Assembly (NCBI RefSeq): GCF_014648675.1
Contig: NZ_BMRO01000004.1
Location: 131,690-167,958 of the forward strand
Length of the DNA stretch: 36,269 nucleotides
Reading direction: 5' to 3'
From: Actinomadura livida
GTDB taxonomy: Bacteria; Actinomycetota; Actinomycetes; Streptosporangiales; Streptosporangiaceae
Shown one piece after another: positions 16,144 through 25,365 of this stretch. The notes under the pieces are model-generated. The model was not told where the DNA came from and made no database searches. It worked only from the letters and a program-made list of their open reading frames with translations. Position numbers and translations under genes: made by a program. How positions within the stretch are numbered: position 1 is the stretch's first letter; every line of letters begins with the position of its first letter.

Positions 16144-17318
16144 CGTCCCGTCCTGCGGCGTGGCTCGGTGCGCAACTCGGTGAGCATCTTCTCCCACAGC
16201 CCGGCGATGGCCGCGACGTCGAAACGCTCGGCGGAGGCGAGGGCGTTGCGGGCCATCCGGTGCCGCAGGTCCTCGTCGTCGATCAGCCGGATCAGCGTCT
16301 CGGCGAACGCGTCGACGTCCGCCGGCGGGACGAGGAACCCGTCATGGCCGTCGTTGATGATCTCGCGGGGGCCGCGCGGGCAGTCGAAGCCCACGACGGG
16401 CAGCCCGCACGCGAACGCCTCGATGATCGTCATGCCGAACGGCTCGGCGCGCGACGACATGGCCAGGATGGACGCCTTGGCCAGCTCGCCCTCCATGTCG
16501 TCGGTCGGCTCCATGAGCAGGACGTTGTTGTAGAGCCCGAGCCGGGTGGCCTTGCGGAGCAGCTCCTCGCGCCGCACCCCCTGCCCGTAGATCCGCAGCC
16601 GCCACTCCGGATGCTTCTCCACGACCTTCGCGAAGGCGCCGATCAGCAGGTCGTAACCCTTGATCCACACCATCCGGCCCGCGGCGACGACGACCTTGTT
16701 CTCCTGCCGGGACCGCGGATACACCTGGTCCGGCAGGCCGTTCCCGATGGTGTAGACGGGGCACGACCCGTTCGGGAGCGTGGCCTCGTAGTCTTCGCGG
16801 TCGGCCACCGTCAGGCAGGTGAGGGCGTCCAGGCGCGGGTACCACTCCTTGATCTCCGCCAGGATGCCGGGCTGGTGGATTCCGAGCTGCAGGTGCTCCT
16901 GCCCGATGACGACGACCCGGCCGGGGGCGTACCGCGCCGCCGCCAGGTTGAGCCCGGCGCGGGTGGTGACCAGCACGTTCGTGCGGAGCCGCTTCATGAA
17001 GCGGGTGATCCGCACGTCGGTCCAGGCGGAGAACTTGTTGTAGCAGCGCTCCTCCGGGTGGACCATCCGGGTCGGCTCCGCCATGAGGCGTTCGGCGCGG
17101 GCGGTGTTCGGCCACGGCACCTTCGCGTCCGGGCGCAGGTCGACCAGGCTGCGCAGGCGGACGCGGTCCGACAGCGGGAGGACGGGCCGGTCGGCGTTCC
17201 GCAGCACGCTCACGACCTCGACGTCGTGGCGGCGGGCGAGTTCGCCCGCGAGGGTGAAGGTGGTCCGCACGGTGCCGTCGACGTCGAACGCGTCCAGCAG
17301 CATGAACGTGATCTTCAT
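16140..17318 (-). CDS. GT4-family glycosyltransferase
   Basis: A 392-residue GT-B enzyme of the cytoplasmic face. The N-terminal domain starts with MKITFMLLDAFDVDGTVRTTF. The C-terminal domain has AAGRMVWIKGYDLLIGAF, YGQG and the nucleotide-sugar-binding EX7E motif EPFGMTIIE (E292/E300). The domain layout resembles the TagE/poly(polyol-phosphate) glucosyltransferase branch, which decorates wall teichoic acid, although that substrate is inferred. ATG 17318 overlaps the TGA of the upstream gene (ATGA), and GAGGAG ends 5 nt before the start. It is therefore translationally coupled to the beta-sandwich protein and forms a two-gene operon. The gene ends in a 4-nt convergent overlap with the GT-C gene. 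Confidence 0.85.
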   Translation of the reverse strand: MKITFMLLDAFDVDGTVRTTFTLAGELARRHDVEVVSVLRNADRPVLPLSDRVRLRSLVDLRPDAKVPWPNTARAERLMAEPTRMVHPEERCYNKFSAWTDVRITRFMKRLRTNVLVTTRAGLNLAAARYAPGRVVVIGQEHLQLGIHQPGILAEIKEWYPRLDALTCLTVADREDYEATLPNGSCPVYTIGNGLPDQVYPRSRQENKVVVAAGRMVWIKGYDLLIGAFAKVVEKHPEWRLRIYGQGVRREELLRKATRLGLYNNVLLMEPTDDMEGELAKASILAMSSRAEPFGMTIIEAFACGLPVVGFDCPRGPREIINDGHDGFLVPPADVDAFAETLIRLIDDEDLRHRMARNALASAERFDVAAIAGLWEKMLTELRTEPRRRTGR

Positions 17319-18088
17319 CCGGTCTCCTCGGGCACGAGGTGACTCGCGATCGACAGCTCGTCCTTCCCCGTGTAGTACGGCCGCACCGACATCTGCCGCT
17401 CACCGGCGGGGACGAGCTGCCGGGGGAAGGACACCTTGCCCCGCTTGCCCGGCGCGTCGTCCAGCCGGGTCGCGAGGCGGGCGTGGACGTCGCCGGCGTC
17501 GAGCCACAGGTCCCAGAGGGCGGGCTCCTCCGCGGCGAACGCGTCCACCGGCAGGCAGACGCGGAACTCCGTCCCGTCGAGCCGCGCGTCCCGCGTCACG
17601 GTGCGGCGCGTCTCGCGGGCGACGGCGGTCAGCCGCGCCCCCTCGCCGGGACGCGGGCCCGCGTAGGCGAGCCGCCCCTCGACCCTGATCTCGCCCTCGC
17701 CCGGGTACACCGCCTCGACCTCGGCGTGCGGGGACACCCGCCGGACGCGGAGGGACACATACCCCTCCGAGGAGCGGACGACCCGGACCGCGCGGTCCCG
17801 GGGCAGCCCGGCGTAGGCGCGCATCTCGTCGAACGAGAAGCAGGGGTCGTCGGTCAGCAGCGGGACGTCCGTCCTGTCCGCCATGAGCCGCACGTGCCAT
17901 TTGCCGGGGTCGAGTTCGCCGACGGCGAGCGCGGCCGAGGTGCGGTCGCCGCCGACCGGCTCCTCCACCGTGCCGCCGGACGCGCGGTGCCGCAGGACGA
18001 TCCGCCGGCCGTCCGGCAGGGGAGCCGGCCACCGGATCAGGAGGCGGTCGTCAACGCCCACCCTGCAATGGTTCGCCACCGCGTCCAC
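17315..18088 (-). CDS. Free-standing beta-sandwich protein related to the TagF-like insert domain
   Basis: Probably two Ig-like beta-sandwich domains and no catalytic motif. The second half (SSEGYVSLRVRRVSPHAEVE... to ALWDLWLDAGDVHARLATRLD) aligns by eye with the central part of the TagF-like protein encoded next on the same strand (GPGGYLRVRRTTTRLVVDD... to GRWDVLFRPPGG). No signal peptide or membrane segment is visible, so it likely acts in the cytoplasm. The frame is open to TTG 18109. GTG 18088 is preferred because GGGAGG (18105-18100) lies 11 nt ahead, though the spacing is long and the TTG cannot be excluded. The stop overlaps the GT4 start, implying partnership with that enzyme. Function is unknown; substrate or polymer positioning is a guess. 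Confidence 0.7.
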   Translation of the reverse strand: MDAVANHCRVGVDDRLLIRWPAPLPDGRRIVLRHRASGGTVEEPVGGDRTSAALAVGELDPGKWHVRLMADRTDVPLLTDDPCFSFDEMRAYAGLPRDRAVRVVRSSEGYVSLRVRRVSPHAEVEAVYPGEGEIRVEGRLAYAGPRPGEGARLTAVARETRRTVTRDARLDGTEFRVCLPVDAFAAEEPALWDLWLDAGDVHARLATRLDDAPGKRGKVSFPRQLVPAGERQMSVRPYYTGKDELSIASHLVPEETG

Positions 18089-18128
18089 GGCCGGTACAGC
18101 CTCCCTCAAGTCGTATTTGCAGGCGCGA

Positions 18129-18134
18129 AGCCTA
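18129..18134 (-). promoter_or_regulatory. Possible -10 box TAGGCT for the beta-sandwich/GT4 operon
   Basis: TAGGCT on the minus strand lies about 40 nt before GTG 18088 and about 20 nt before the alternative TTG 18109. No -35 match is seen. Confidence 0.35.
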
Positions 18135-18178
18135 CCAATCGCCCCGCGGTTCCCCGCCGCCGAAACGGCCCCCCGGCC

Positions 18179-21100
18179 TCAGTCGGCCGTACCGAAAACG
18201 CGGTCGACGGTGCGGGCGGCGGCGCTTCCGTCGTCGAGGGGGCAGAAGCGGTCGACGAATTCCTTGTAGCGGGTCGCGTGGCCGGCGGTCGCCGACTCGA
18301 CGTCGCGGATCGCGTCGATCAGGTCGTCGGACGTCTCGACCAGCGGCCCGGGGGACTCGGCCTCGAAGTCGAAGTAGAAGCCGCGGAGCCGGTCCCGGTA
18401 GTCGGCGAGGTCGTAGGTGAAGAACAGCATGGGGCGGCCGGTGTTGGCGTAGTCGAACATCACCGACGAGTAGTCGCTGATCATCATGTCGGAGATCAGG
18501 TACAGCTCGGTGATGTCGGGGTACAGCGACACGTCCCGGACGAAGCCGTGCTCGTCCTCAGGGACGCCGTCCACGACGTTGGTGTGCAGGCGGACGAGCA
18601 GGACGTGGTCGTCGCCGAGGGCCTCGCGGGCGCGCTCCAGGTCGAGCCGCATGTCGAACCGGTAGCGGCCGCGGCTGTAGTACTGGTCGTCGCGCCAGGT
18701 CGGCGCGTACAGCACGACGCGCTTGCCTTCGGGGATGCCGAGCCGGGCCTTCACCTGCGCGGCGACCGCGCCGGCGTCGGGGCTGTGCAGCAGGTCGTTG
18801 CGCGGGTAGCCGACCTCCAGCATCTCGCCCTTGAACGCGAACGCGCGGCGGAAGATCTCCGTGCTGAACGGGTTCGGCGACAGCAGGTGGCTCCACTCGG
18901 GGACGGCCGGGCCGGCGGACTTCGACTGCAGCGCCTTCTTCATGCCGGGCGTGTAGGCGAAGTGCACCTCCTTGATGTCCTTGCCGATCTTCTTCAGCGG
19001 GGTGCCGTGCCACGTCTGCAGGACGACCTGGTCGGGGTGGCGCTGGAAGTCGTCGCCGAGCCGGTGGTTCGTCACGATGTAGCGGGACGTGGCGAGCGCC
19101 TCGTGCCACTCCTTGCCGTTCAGCCGGACGGCCCGCAGCGTGTCCGGCAGCTCCACCTGCGCGTCGTTGACGACCCACAGCTGCTCCAGGCCGGAGTCCC
19201 GCCGCAGCAGCTCCTGGTGGATCGCCTTGGGGCTGTCGGAGAACTGGCGGCCGCTGAAGGTGGAGAACAGGACGGCGTCGCGCAGCCCGTCGCGCTCGAC
19301 GCGGCGGCGGGCCTCCTCGCGGTGCTTCGGGCCGGCGCTCTTCTCCTCGGCCGAGACGTCGCCGGCCACCGACACGACCAGCCGCCCGTCGCGGCCCTCC
19401 AGGTCGTAGCCGCGCCGCGCCACCTCCAGCGGCTCCGGCAGGTTCTTCGCCGCGGGGCCGGACAGCCGGACGGTCAGCGCCCGCCCGGATCCCGCGCCGC
19501 CCGGCGGGCGGAACAGCACGTCCCAGCGGCCCGGGCGCAGCGGCAGCACGCCCGCGACGCTCGGCACGGCCGCGACCGGGATCTCCGCGCGCAGGACGCC
19601 GGACGACGCGTCGGCGACGAGGTCGAACGCGAACTCCTTGCGGCGGGCCCGCCCGCGCAGCACGATCTGCCCCGCGTCGTGGGCGGTGTGCGTCGCGGTC
19701 AGCGTCAGCGTGCCGTCGGGCCGCCAGGTGCAGTCGTCCACGACCAGCCGGGTCGTGGTGCGCCGGACGCGCAGGTAGCCGCCCGGGCCGCGGCCGGCGG
19801 TGACCTCCAGCGGGCCGAACGCGCGGTCGATGTCGTCGACGCCCTCGGCGAGCACCAGCGGGCGTCCGCCGGCGAAGACCGTCCAGTCGCGGGTGTCGTC
19901 GATGCGCTCCGGCGGGATCGGCGACCCTTCGAGAGCGGACGGGTCGACGCGGGCGGTGCGGCCGTCTCCGGTGGAGGTGACCGGGACCGGGACGCGGTCG
20001 TCGCCGAGCGACAGGACGAGCTCGTCCGGCGCCTCGCCGGCGGACTGCAGCTCGATGACGAGCGCGTCGCCGTCCCAGCGCAGGGCGGTCGCCTTCGTGG
20101 CGACCTTCTCGACCTTGATGACGAGGTGGCGGTCCTCGATCCGGGGCACCACGCGGACGTCGTCGGCGACGTAGTGGTACGGCGGGTGGGCGCCGGTGCC
20201 GGAGCTGCCGCCGCGCAGCGGCCCCTGCCGGAACACGCCCGCGTTGAACACCGACGCCTGGACGTCCCAGTCGCCCTCGACCCACGTGCCGTGGTCGCGC
20301 AGCCGCCCCACGTCGAAGGTGAACTCGAACCCCGACCAGCCGGACTTCTTCCCCGGCTTCGGAGTCTGCTTGGCCTTCGCCACGATCTTCCGCTTGCCGG
20401 ACCGCAGCGTCATCGTCTTCACCGACGTCCAGCGGCGCCGCATGCTGACCGAGTTGATGTACGCCTCGCCGGTGACGGTGAGCATGTCGCCGTCCCAGCT
20501 CACCGCGTGGACGCGGCCCCGCATCTTGACCTCGCCGCGCGCCCGGTAGATGTCGCGGGGGATGTCGAGCGAGGAGTCCTTCCAGTACGGGTACACGACG
20601 TACCGGCGCAGCGGGTCGCGGACGATCGACGGCGACGCCTTGCCCCGCTCGTACCGGACGACCTTCACCAGCTCCGTCGTGTGCCCGGTGGTGGCGAGGT
20701 GCCACTTCAGGCGGGTCAGCGCGGACGTGCCGGCGAGCACCTTCGCGGAGATCCCGGACGCGTAGGCGGCGGCCTGCGCGACGACCTGGTCGCGCTCCTC
20801 GGCGGGGACGTCCGGCAGCGCGTCCAGGAACACCCGCAGCTCGTCGTTGACGGCGAGCAGCTGCAGCCGCCGGCGGGACCGGTGGTGCCCGTTGTCCTCC
20901 AGCCACGTCGTGGCGAGCGTGACGGCGCCGAACCCGTCCGCGATCTCCTGCGCCTCCGTCGTCGGCGGGAACAGCCGGGCGTGGCGGTGCAGCACGACGT
21001 CGGCCAGCACGTCGACCGCGGTGGCCCGGTGCAGCGCCTGGACCGTGGCGGGCAGGTCGTCGTAGCGGCCGATGTCGGGGAACTCCAGCTCGTGCGCCGT

Positions 21101-21592
21101 CCAGAAGGAGCGCCGGAAGAGCTTGCCGGACACGCGGCGGTCGGCGATCAGCTCCGGGGTGCGGCCGAGGTCGGTGCCCGTGACCGGTTCGGCCGGCTGC
21201 CTGGACGGCCGCCACTGGGCCACCTGGCCCGTCCAGCGGCGCACGGCCGCGCGCCCCGCCGCGATGTCCGACCCGGACGCGTCCAGCGAGGCCAGCAGGG
21301 CCGCGGCCGCGCCGGGCGGCAGCTCGTCGCCGCCGTTGACGAACAGGAGGAAGTCGCCGTCGCTCTCCCGCACGCCCAGGTTGCGCGCCGCGCCGCGGCT
21401 CAGGGCGCCTTTCCGGACGATCCGGAACCGGCCGTCGGGCACGACGGCCTCGGCGGTGACGCCGGTGCCGTCGTCCATGACGAGCACGTCCAGATCGGTG
21501 TGCGTCTGTGCCGCGAGCGACGCGAGGGTGTCGGGCAGCGACTCGCCGGCTCCGTGCGCGAGCACGATGACGCTGATCCGGGTGACGGTCAA
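18179..21592 (-). CDS. Bifunctional GT2 / CDP-glycerol glycerophosphotransferase (TagF-like), with large beta-sandwich insert
   Basis: The frame opens at GTG 21613, but AAAGGAG lies inside that extension, 8 nt before TTG 21592; the TTG is taken as the start (1137 residues). Residues about 1-230 form a GT-A (GT2) domain (RISVIVLAHGAGESL, VMDDGTG, SRGAARNLGVRESDGDF). Its usual DxD is replaced by FVNGGDEL, so activity is doubtful. A long beta-rich middle (about 370-790) is homologous to the neighbouring free-standing protein. The C-terminal 350 residues are a Glyphos_transf domain with TWHGTPLKKIG, GYPRND, YAPTWRDD and DYSSVMFDYAN, the conserved His/Asp motifs of teichoic acid polymerases. Such enzymes extend poly(polyol-phosphate) chains from CDP-polyol at the membrane face. 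It is larger than typical TagF (about 750 residues). Substrate (glycerol or ribitol) cannot be told. Confidence 0.88.
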   Translation of the reverse strand: MTVTRISVIVLAHGAGESLPDTLASLAAQTHTDLDVLVMDDGTGVTAEAVVPDGRFRIVRKGALSRGAARNLGVRESDGDFLLFVNGGDELPPGAAAALLASLDASGSDIAAGRAAVRRWTGQVAQWRPSRQPAEPVTGTDLGRTPELIADRRVSGKLFRRSFWTAHELEFPDIGRYDDLPATVQALHRATAVDVLADVVLHRHARLFPPTTEAQEIADGFGAVTLATTWLEDNGHHRSRRRLQLLAVNDELRVFLDALPDVPAEERDQVVAQAAAYASGISAKVLAGTSALTRLKWHLATTGHTTELVKVVRYERGKASPSIVRDPLRRYVVYPYWKDSSLDIPRDIYRARGEVKMRGRVHAVSWDGDMLTVTGEAYINSVSMRRRWTSVKTMTLRSGKRKIVAKAKQTPKPGKKSGWSGFEFTFDVGRLRDHGTWVEGDWDVQASVFNAGVFRQGPLRGGSSGTGAHPPYHYVADDVRVVPRIEDRHLVIKVEKVATKATALRWDGDALVIELQSAGEAPDELVLSLGDDRVPVPVTSTGDGRTARVDPSALEGSPIPPERIDDTRDWTVFAGGRPLVLAEGVDDIDRAFGPLEVTAGRGPGGYLRVRRTTTRLVVDDCTWRPDGTLTLTATHTAHDAGQIVLRGRARRKEFAFDLVADASSGVLRAEIPVAAVPSVAGVLPLRPGRWDVLFRPPGGAGSGRALTVRLSGPAAKNLPEPLEVARRGYDLEGRDGRLVVSVAGDVSAEEKSAGPKHREEARRRVERDGLRDAVLFSTFSGRQFSDSPKAIHQELLRRDSGLEQLWVVNDAQVELPDTLRAVRLNGKEWHEALATSRYIVTNHRLGDDFQRHPDQVVLQTWHGTPLKKIGKDIKEVHFAYTPGMKKALQSKSAGPAVPEWSHLLSPNPFSTEIFRRAFAFKGEMLEVGYPRNDLLHSPDAGAVAAQVKARLGIPEGKRVVLYAPTWRDDQYYSRGRYRFDMRLDLERAREALGDDHVLLVRLHTNVVDGVPEDEHGFVRDVSLYPDITELYLISDMMISDYSSVMFDYANTGRPMLFFTYDLADYRDRLRGFYFDFEAESPGPLVETSDDLIDAIRDVESATAGHATRYKEFVDRFCPLDDGSAAARTVDRVFGTAD

Positions 21593-21745
21593 GCGACCCA
21601 CTCCTTTGATCACTTGGCCGGCCCGGCTGCTGCGCCGGGTCGGGGGGATGGCGTGTTGCGCGGCGGGCGCCCTGGGGGACGGGCGCGGCGGGGGGACGCC
21701 GGATCTCTGGGCGGGATGTTACTGCCCGTCGCCGGGCGCCGTGGG

Positions 21746-23974
21746 CTACTGCGGCGGGTTCGGGACCTTCTCGCCGAGGAACATCCGGCGGACGGCGCGC
21801 TCGGCCGCGTGCCCGTCGTCCCAGGGGCAGAAGCGCGCCTTGAAGTTCGCGAGGTCCTTGGCGGCGGCGTCGCTCCAGGCGGCCCGGGACACGAACGCCT
21901 CGACCAGCTCGTCCTCCGTGGTGGCGACGACGCCGGGCGGGGTGGCGGTCAGGTCGAAGTTGACGCCGCGGGTGAGCTTGTAGGTCTCCCAGTCGTTCGC
22001 GTAGATCACGATCGGCTTGCCGAGGTTGGCGTAGTCGAACATGATCGACGAGTAGTCGGTGAGCAGCGCGTCGGAGGCGATGGCGAGGTCCTCCACCGAC
22101 GGGTGGCGGGACACGTCGATGACCCGGCCCTCCGGCCAGCCCATGTCCGCCGCCAGGTTCGCGATCTTGTAGTAGTAGTGCGCCCGCAGCAGCAGGACGT
22201 GGTCGTCGCCGAGCTGGTCCATGACCCGGCCGATGTCGAACATCGGGCTGTAGCGGCGCTGGTAGTCGCGGTGCGTCGGCGCGTACAGGATCGCGGTGGC
22301 GCCCGCCGGGACGCCGAACTCGGCGCGCAGCGCGGTCCGCTGCTCCTCGTCGCCGATCGCGTTCACCAGCCGGTCGTTGCGCGGGTAGCCGATCTCCAGC
22401 ATCTCGTAGTCGCAGGGGAAGCCGCGCTCCCACGCCTCGGTCGACAGCGGGTTGGACGACAGCAGGTAGTCCCAGCGGTCCGAGCGCGTGATGAGGGCCT
22501 TGAAGTCCATGTCGTTGGCGCCGACCGGGTAGTCCATCTGGTCGAGGCCCATCTTCTTCAGCGGGGTGCCGTGCTGCGTCATCATGTGCACCTGCCCCGG
22601 CCGCTTCACGTACTCGTCGGGGAAGTTGACGTTGTTGACGAAGTACTTCGCGCGGGCCAGCGTCCGGTAGTAGTCGGCGGACCCGAACACGACGTAGTCC
22701 ACGCCCTCCGGCATGGTCTTGCGCCCGCCCGGTTTCACGACCCACACCGGGCGGATGTGCGGGGCCAGCTCCCGGACCTTCTCGTAGATCGCCGCCGGGT
22801 TGCAGGCGTAGCCGCGGAACCAGTAGGCCGCGAACACGGCGAGGTTCTCGTCGATCGGCAGCCGCCGCTGCATCCGGTAGTAGGGGCGCTCCTTGGCCAG
22901 GTCCTTCGACAGCCGCACGCCGCGCCGCCCGGCCCGGGTGATCTTGTGGCCCTTCCGGCGCGCCTTGTGCTTGGCCTCCTGCGCGCGCACCCGCTGGAAG
23001 CCCCGGTAGTCGTTCGCCTTGATCATCCGGTGCTTGTCGGCGAGGAACGGCTTGTCCTCCGGGTCCGGCGGCTCGTGCCCCTCCGGCTCGTACTTGGCGT
23101 ACGTCTTCGACATCTCGGCGAAGAACCGCTCGTTGTCGGCGTCGTGGACGCGGTCGCCGCGCTCGATGATGACGAGCAGGTGCCAGATCGTCCGGTCGAA
23201 CATCAGCGGCCGGAACGGGTCGGCCTTGGAGCCCAGCCGGTCCATGAAGTCGAAGACGCGGTCGTACTGCGCGAACGCGTCGAAGTGCTTGGCGCCGGTC
23301 GTCCGGGTGATGGCCCCGCGGCGGCGCTGCCGGTAGATGTAGCAGACCCGGTCCAGCAGGCTCAGCCGCTCGGCCGCCATGAGGATCGGGTAGGTGACGT
23401 TGAGGTCCTCGTAGTAGCCGCCGCTGAACCGCAGATCCTGTTCGAGCAGGAACTCCCGGCGGATCGCCTTGTTCCACGCCGTCATCATCATCTCGAGGAC
23501 GCTCGGGCGCTCCTCCAGCGTGAACACGTCCGGCGCGGGCGGCTCGCGGAACAGGTGGTTGATGACGCTGCGCTTGACGCGGCCGTTCCAGTAGGCGCGG
23601 GCGTAGTCGAAGAGCAGGACGTCGGGGCGGGTCTCCTCGAGCCGGTCGATGATGGCCCGGACCGCGCCCTCCGTCGCGTAGTCGTCGCTGTCGAAGAACC
23701 AGACGTAGTCGCCGGTCGCCATGTCGAGTCCGACGTTGCGGGCGTGCCCGAGCCCGACGTTCTCCTCGAGGTGGCGCACCCGGACGCGCGAGTCGCGCTC
23801 GGCGAACTCGTCGAGGATCTCCCCGCAGCCGTCCGGCGACCGGTCGTCGACCGCGATGACCTCCAGGTTGGGGAGGTCGGGGTCGAGGATCGAGTCCAGG
23901 CACTGCCGGATGTACCCCTGCACTTTGTGCACGGGCACGATGACGCTCAAGGAGATGCCGCTATCGCTGCTCAC
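21746..23974 (-). CDS. GT2 / CDP-glycerol glycerophosphotransferase (TagF-like) with intact GT-A site
   Basis: A 742-residue protein in the two-domain form common in actinomycetes. Residues 1-260 are a GT2 domain with SVIVPVHKVQGYI, VDDRSPDG and the metal-binding FFDSDDY, all intact. A basic linker follows (about 330-370, AKHKARRKGHKITRAGRR). The Glyphos_transf domain has TQHGTPLKKMG, GYPRND, YAPTHRDYQ and DYSSIMFDYAN. It probably alternates or couples sugar transfer with polyol-phosphate transfer in building a glycosylated teichoic-acid-like chain; this is inferred from the fusion. The GTG start at 23974 lacks a clear ribosome-binding site. About 150 bp separate it from the larger TagF-like gene downstream on the same strand. 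Confidence 0.9.
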   Translation of the reverse strand: MSSDSGISLSVIVPVHKVQGYIRQCLDSILDPDLPNLEVIAVDDRSPDGCGEILDEFAERDSRVRVRHLEENVGLGHARNVGLDMATGDYVWFFDSDDYATEGAVRAIIDRLEETRPDVLLFDYARAYWNGRVKRSVINHLFREPPAPDVFTLEERPSVLEMMMTAWNKAIRREFLLEQDLRFSGGYYEDLNVTYPILMAAERLSLLDRVCYIYRQRRRGAITRTTGAKHFDAFAQYDRVFDFMDRLGSKADPFRPLMFDRTIWHLLVIIERGDRVHDADNERFFAEMSKTYAKYEPEGHEPPDPEDKPFLADKHRMIKANDYRGFQRVRAQEAKHKARRKGHKITRAGRRGVRLSKDLAKERPYYRMQRRLPIDENLAVFAAYWFRGYACNPAAIYEKVRELAPHIRPVWVVKPGGRKTMPEGVDYVVFGSADYYRTLARAKYFVNNVNFPDEYVKRPGQVHMMTQHGTPLKKMGLDQMDYPVGANDMDFKALITRSDRWDYLLSSNPLSTEAWERGFPCDYEMLEIGYPRNDRLVNAIGDEEQRTALRAEFGVPAGATAILYAPTHRDYQRRYSPMFDIGRVMDQLGDDHVLLLRAHYYYKIANLAADMGWPEGRVIDVSRHPSVEDLAIASDALLTDYSSIMFDYANLGKPIVIYANDWETYKLTRGVNFDLTATPPGVVATTEDELVEAFVSRAAWSDAAAKDLANFKARFCPWDDGHAAERAVRRMFLGEKVPNPPQ

Positions 23975-24033
23975 ACGTAGGCCAATCAGCTACTCGGTGA
24001 ATCCGGACCATACCCACAAGTGGTAGGTAAATC

Positions 24034-25260
24034 TTATGTCCTGCCATGCGACGGCTTGAGCAGCCATCGGGCCTTGGGCTCGACGGCCCAGTGGGTGAGC
24101 CGTTCGACGGGCGCGGTCGCGAGGACGACGCCGAGCGCGGCGGCCGCCAGGGTCACCCCGACCAGGCCGAGCGGGGTGTGCAGGACGGGTTCGGCCAGGA
24201 CGCCGGTGTAGTCGAACGTCTTCACGATGAGCCCGTGGAGCAGGTACACGTACAGGGACCGGGCGCCCATCCGCGTGTACCAGCCGTGCCCCCGCGGGAT
24301 GACCGCGAGGAAGGCGGCGCCGAGGAACACGGCGAAGGCCAGCGCCGCGAGGCGGTAGCCCGACCCCAGGAGGGCCCCGAAGCCCATGTCCTCGTAGCCC
24401 TTGTTCCAGAGGATGAACCCGCGGTCCATCCGCGGGACGACGACGCCCTTCTCCCAGACGTAGGCGACGGGGAGCGCCGCGGCGAGCACGGTGAGGCCGG
24501 CCCACCGCGCCCAGGAGCGGCGCAGCCACTGGACGTGCCGGGGCTGGATCGTCAGGCCCAGCACGAAGACCGGGAGCAGCCCAGCGGTGCGGCTGAGCGT
24601 CGAGTCGGCGGTGAACGCCCAGCACCCGGCGGCGAGGCTGAGCGCCACCGAGATCAGCACGGGGTGGCGGAGGTGCCCCCAGAGCGGGGCGCTCAGCCGC
24701 CAGAACACCATGGCGACCAGGAACCACATGAGGAAATGCGGCCGGAAAAGTTCGCGCAAGCTGAAACTGACGTCGTTGATGAGGATCAGCTGCGCCCGAT
24801 AAAGCAGGATGAAAATTACGTACGGGACGATCAGCGTGGGGAAAATGCTGCGGAACTTCTCGGTCGATCGCATGAACCCGCGCGAGAAGTAGCCGGCGAT
24901 GAAGACGAAGACCGGCATGTGGAAGCCGTACAGCACCACGTACGCCGCCCGCGCGGCGACGCTGTCCCCGTACTCCGCCCAGACGTGCCCCACGACCACC
25001 AGGGCCGCGGTGAAGAACTTGGCGTTGTCGAAGAAGGCGTCCCGCTGCCGCGGCGCCGCCGGCTTTCCGGGCCCGGTGGCGCGGGGCGCGTCCAGCACCG
25101 CGGTCGCGGGTGCGGCGCCCCCGGCCAGGGGGCTCCCCGGCACGGCGCCGGGCGCGGCGACGTCCGGCGCGGTGACGTCGGGGGCGGTGGCGGCCGGCGC
25201 GGCGGCGTCCGGCAGGGGGCCGGACGCGGGGGGACGCGGCGGAGGGATGGTGTCGGTCAT
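24034..25260 (-). CDS. AT3-family membrane acyltransferase (first of a tandem pair)
   Basis: A 408-residue protein. The cytoplasmic N-tail of about 75 residues is rich in Pro and Ala, with a repeated APDV. The AT3 domain follows, beginning RDAFFDNAKFFTAALVVVGHVWAEY with the conserved His, then MPVFVFIAGYFSRG and about ten membrane helices. Members transfer acetyl or other acyl groups to exported glycans. ATG 25260 is chosen because CGGAG lies just before it; the frame is open to GTG 25299. It follows its paralog on the same strand after a small hairpin and carries its own -10-like TAGAGT. O-acylation of the polymer made by the neighbouring TagF-like enzymes is the likely role (inference). Confidence 0.85.
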   Translation of the reverse strand: MTDTIPPPRPPASGPLPDAAAPAATAPDVTAPDVAAPGAVPGSPLAGGAAPATAVLDAPRATGPGKPAAPRQRDAFFDNAKFFTAALVVVGHVWAEYGDSVAARAAYVVLYGFHMPVFVFIAGYFSRGFMRSTEKFRSIFPTLIVPYVIFILLYRAQLILINDVSFSLRELFRPHFLMWFLVAMVFWRLSAPLWGHLRHPVLISVALSLAAGCWAFTADSTLSRTAGLLPVFVLGLTIQPRHVQWLRRSWARWAGLTVLAAALPVAYVWEKGVVVPRMDRGFILWNKGYEDMGFGALLGSGYRLAALAFAVFLGAAFLAVIPRGHGWYTRMGARSLYVYLLHGLIVKTFDYTGVLAEPVLHTPLGLVGVTLAAAALGVVLATAPVERLTHWAVEPKARWLLKPSHGRT

Positions 25261-25314
25261 GTCTCCGAGAGCTTCATTCCGTAGGTGACAGCCGTTCACG
25301 TGGAGGCACGGGCG

Positions 25315-25334
25315 ACTCTAGCCCCCGATGGGGG
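25315..25334 (-). promoter_or_regulatory. Hairpin and -10 box TAGAGT between the two acyltransferase genes
   Basis: A CCCCC-GAT-GGGGG stem at 25322-25334 sits downstream of the second acyltransferase stop. TAGAGT (25315-25320, minus strand) follows immediately, 15 nt before GTG 25299 and 54 nt before ATG 25260. The arrangement suggests partial termination and an internal promoter. Confidence 0.45.
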
Positions 25335-25365
25335 GAGATGTGGCCAGATGTGCGACTTTGCCGTG

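Noticed and set aside
18558..23903. A 1781-codon minus-strand open frame spanning both TagF-like genes
   Set aside because: Arg/Pro/Ala-rich shadow in another frame, crossing the intergenic gap; the true frames carry all motifs.
17339..23980. A 2213-codon plus-strand open frame opposite the glycosyltransferase genes
   Set aside because: Its protein is low-complexity Arg/Val/Gly/Asp sequence without family motifs. It mirrors four well-supported minus-strand genes and is a GC-bias artefact.
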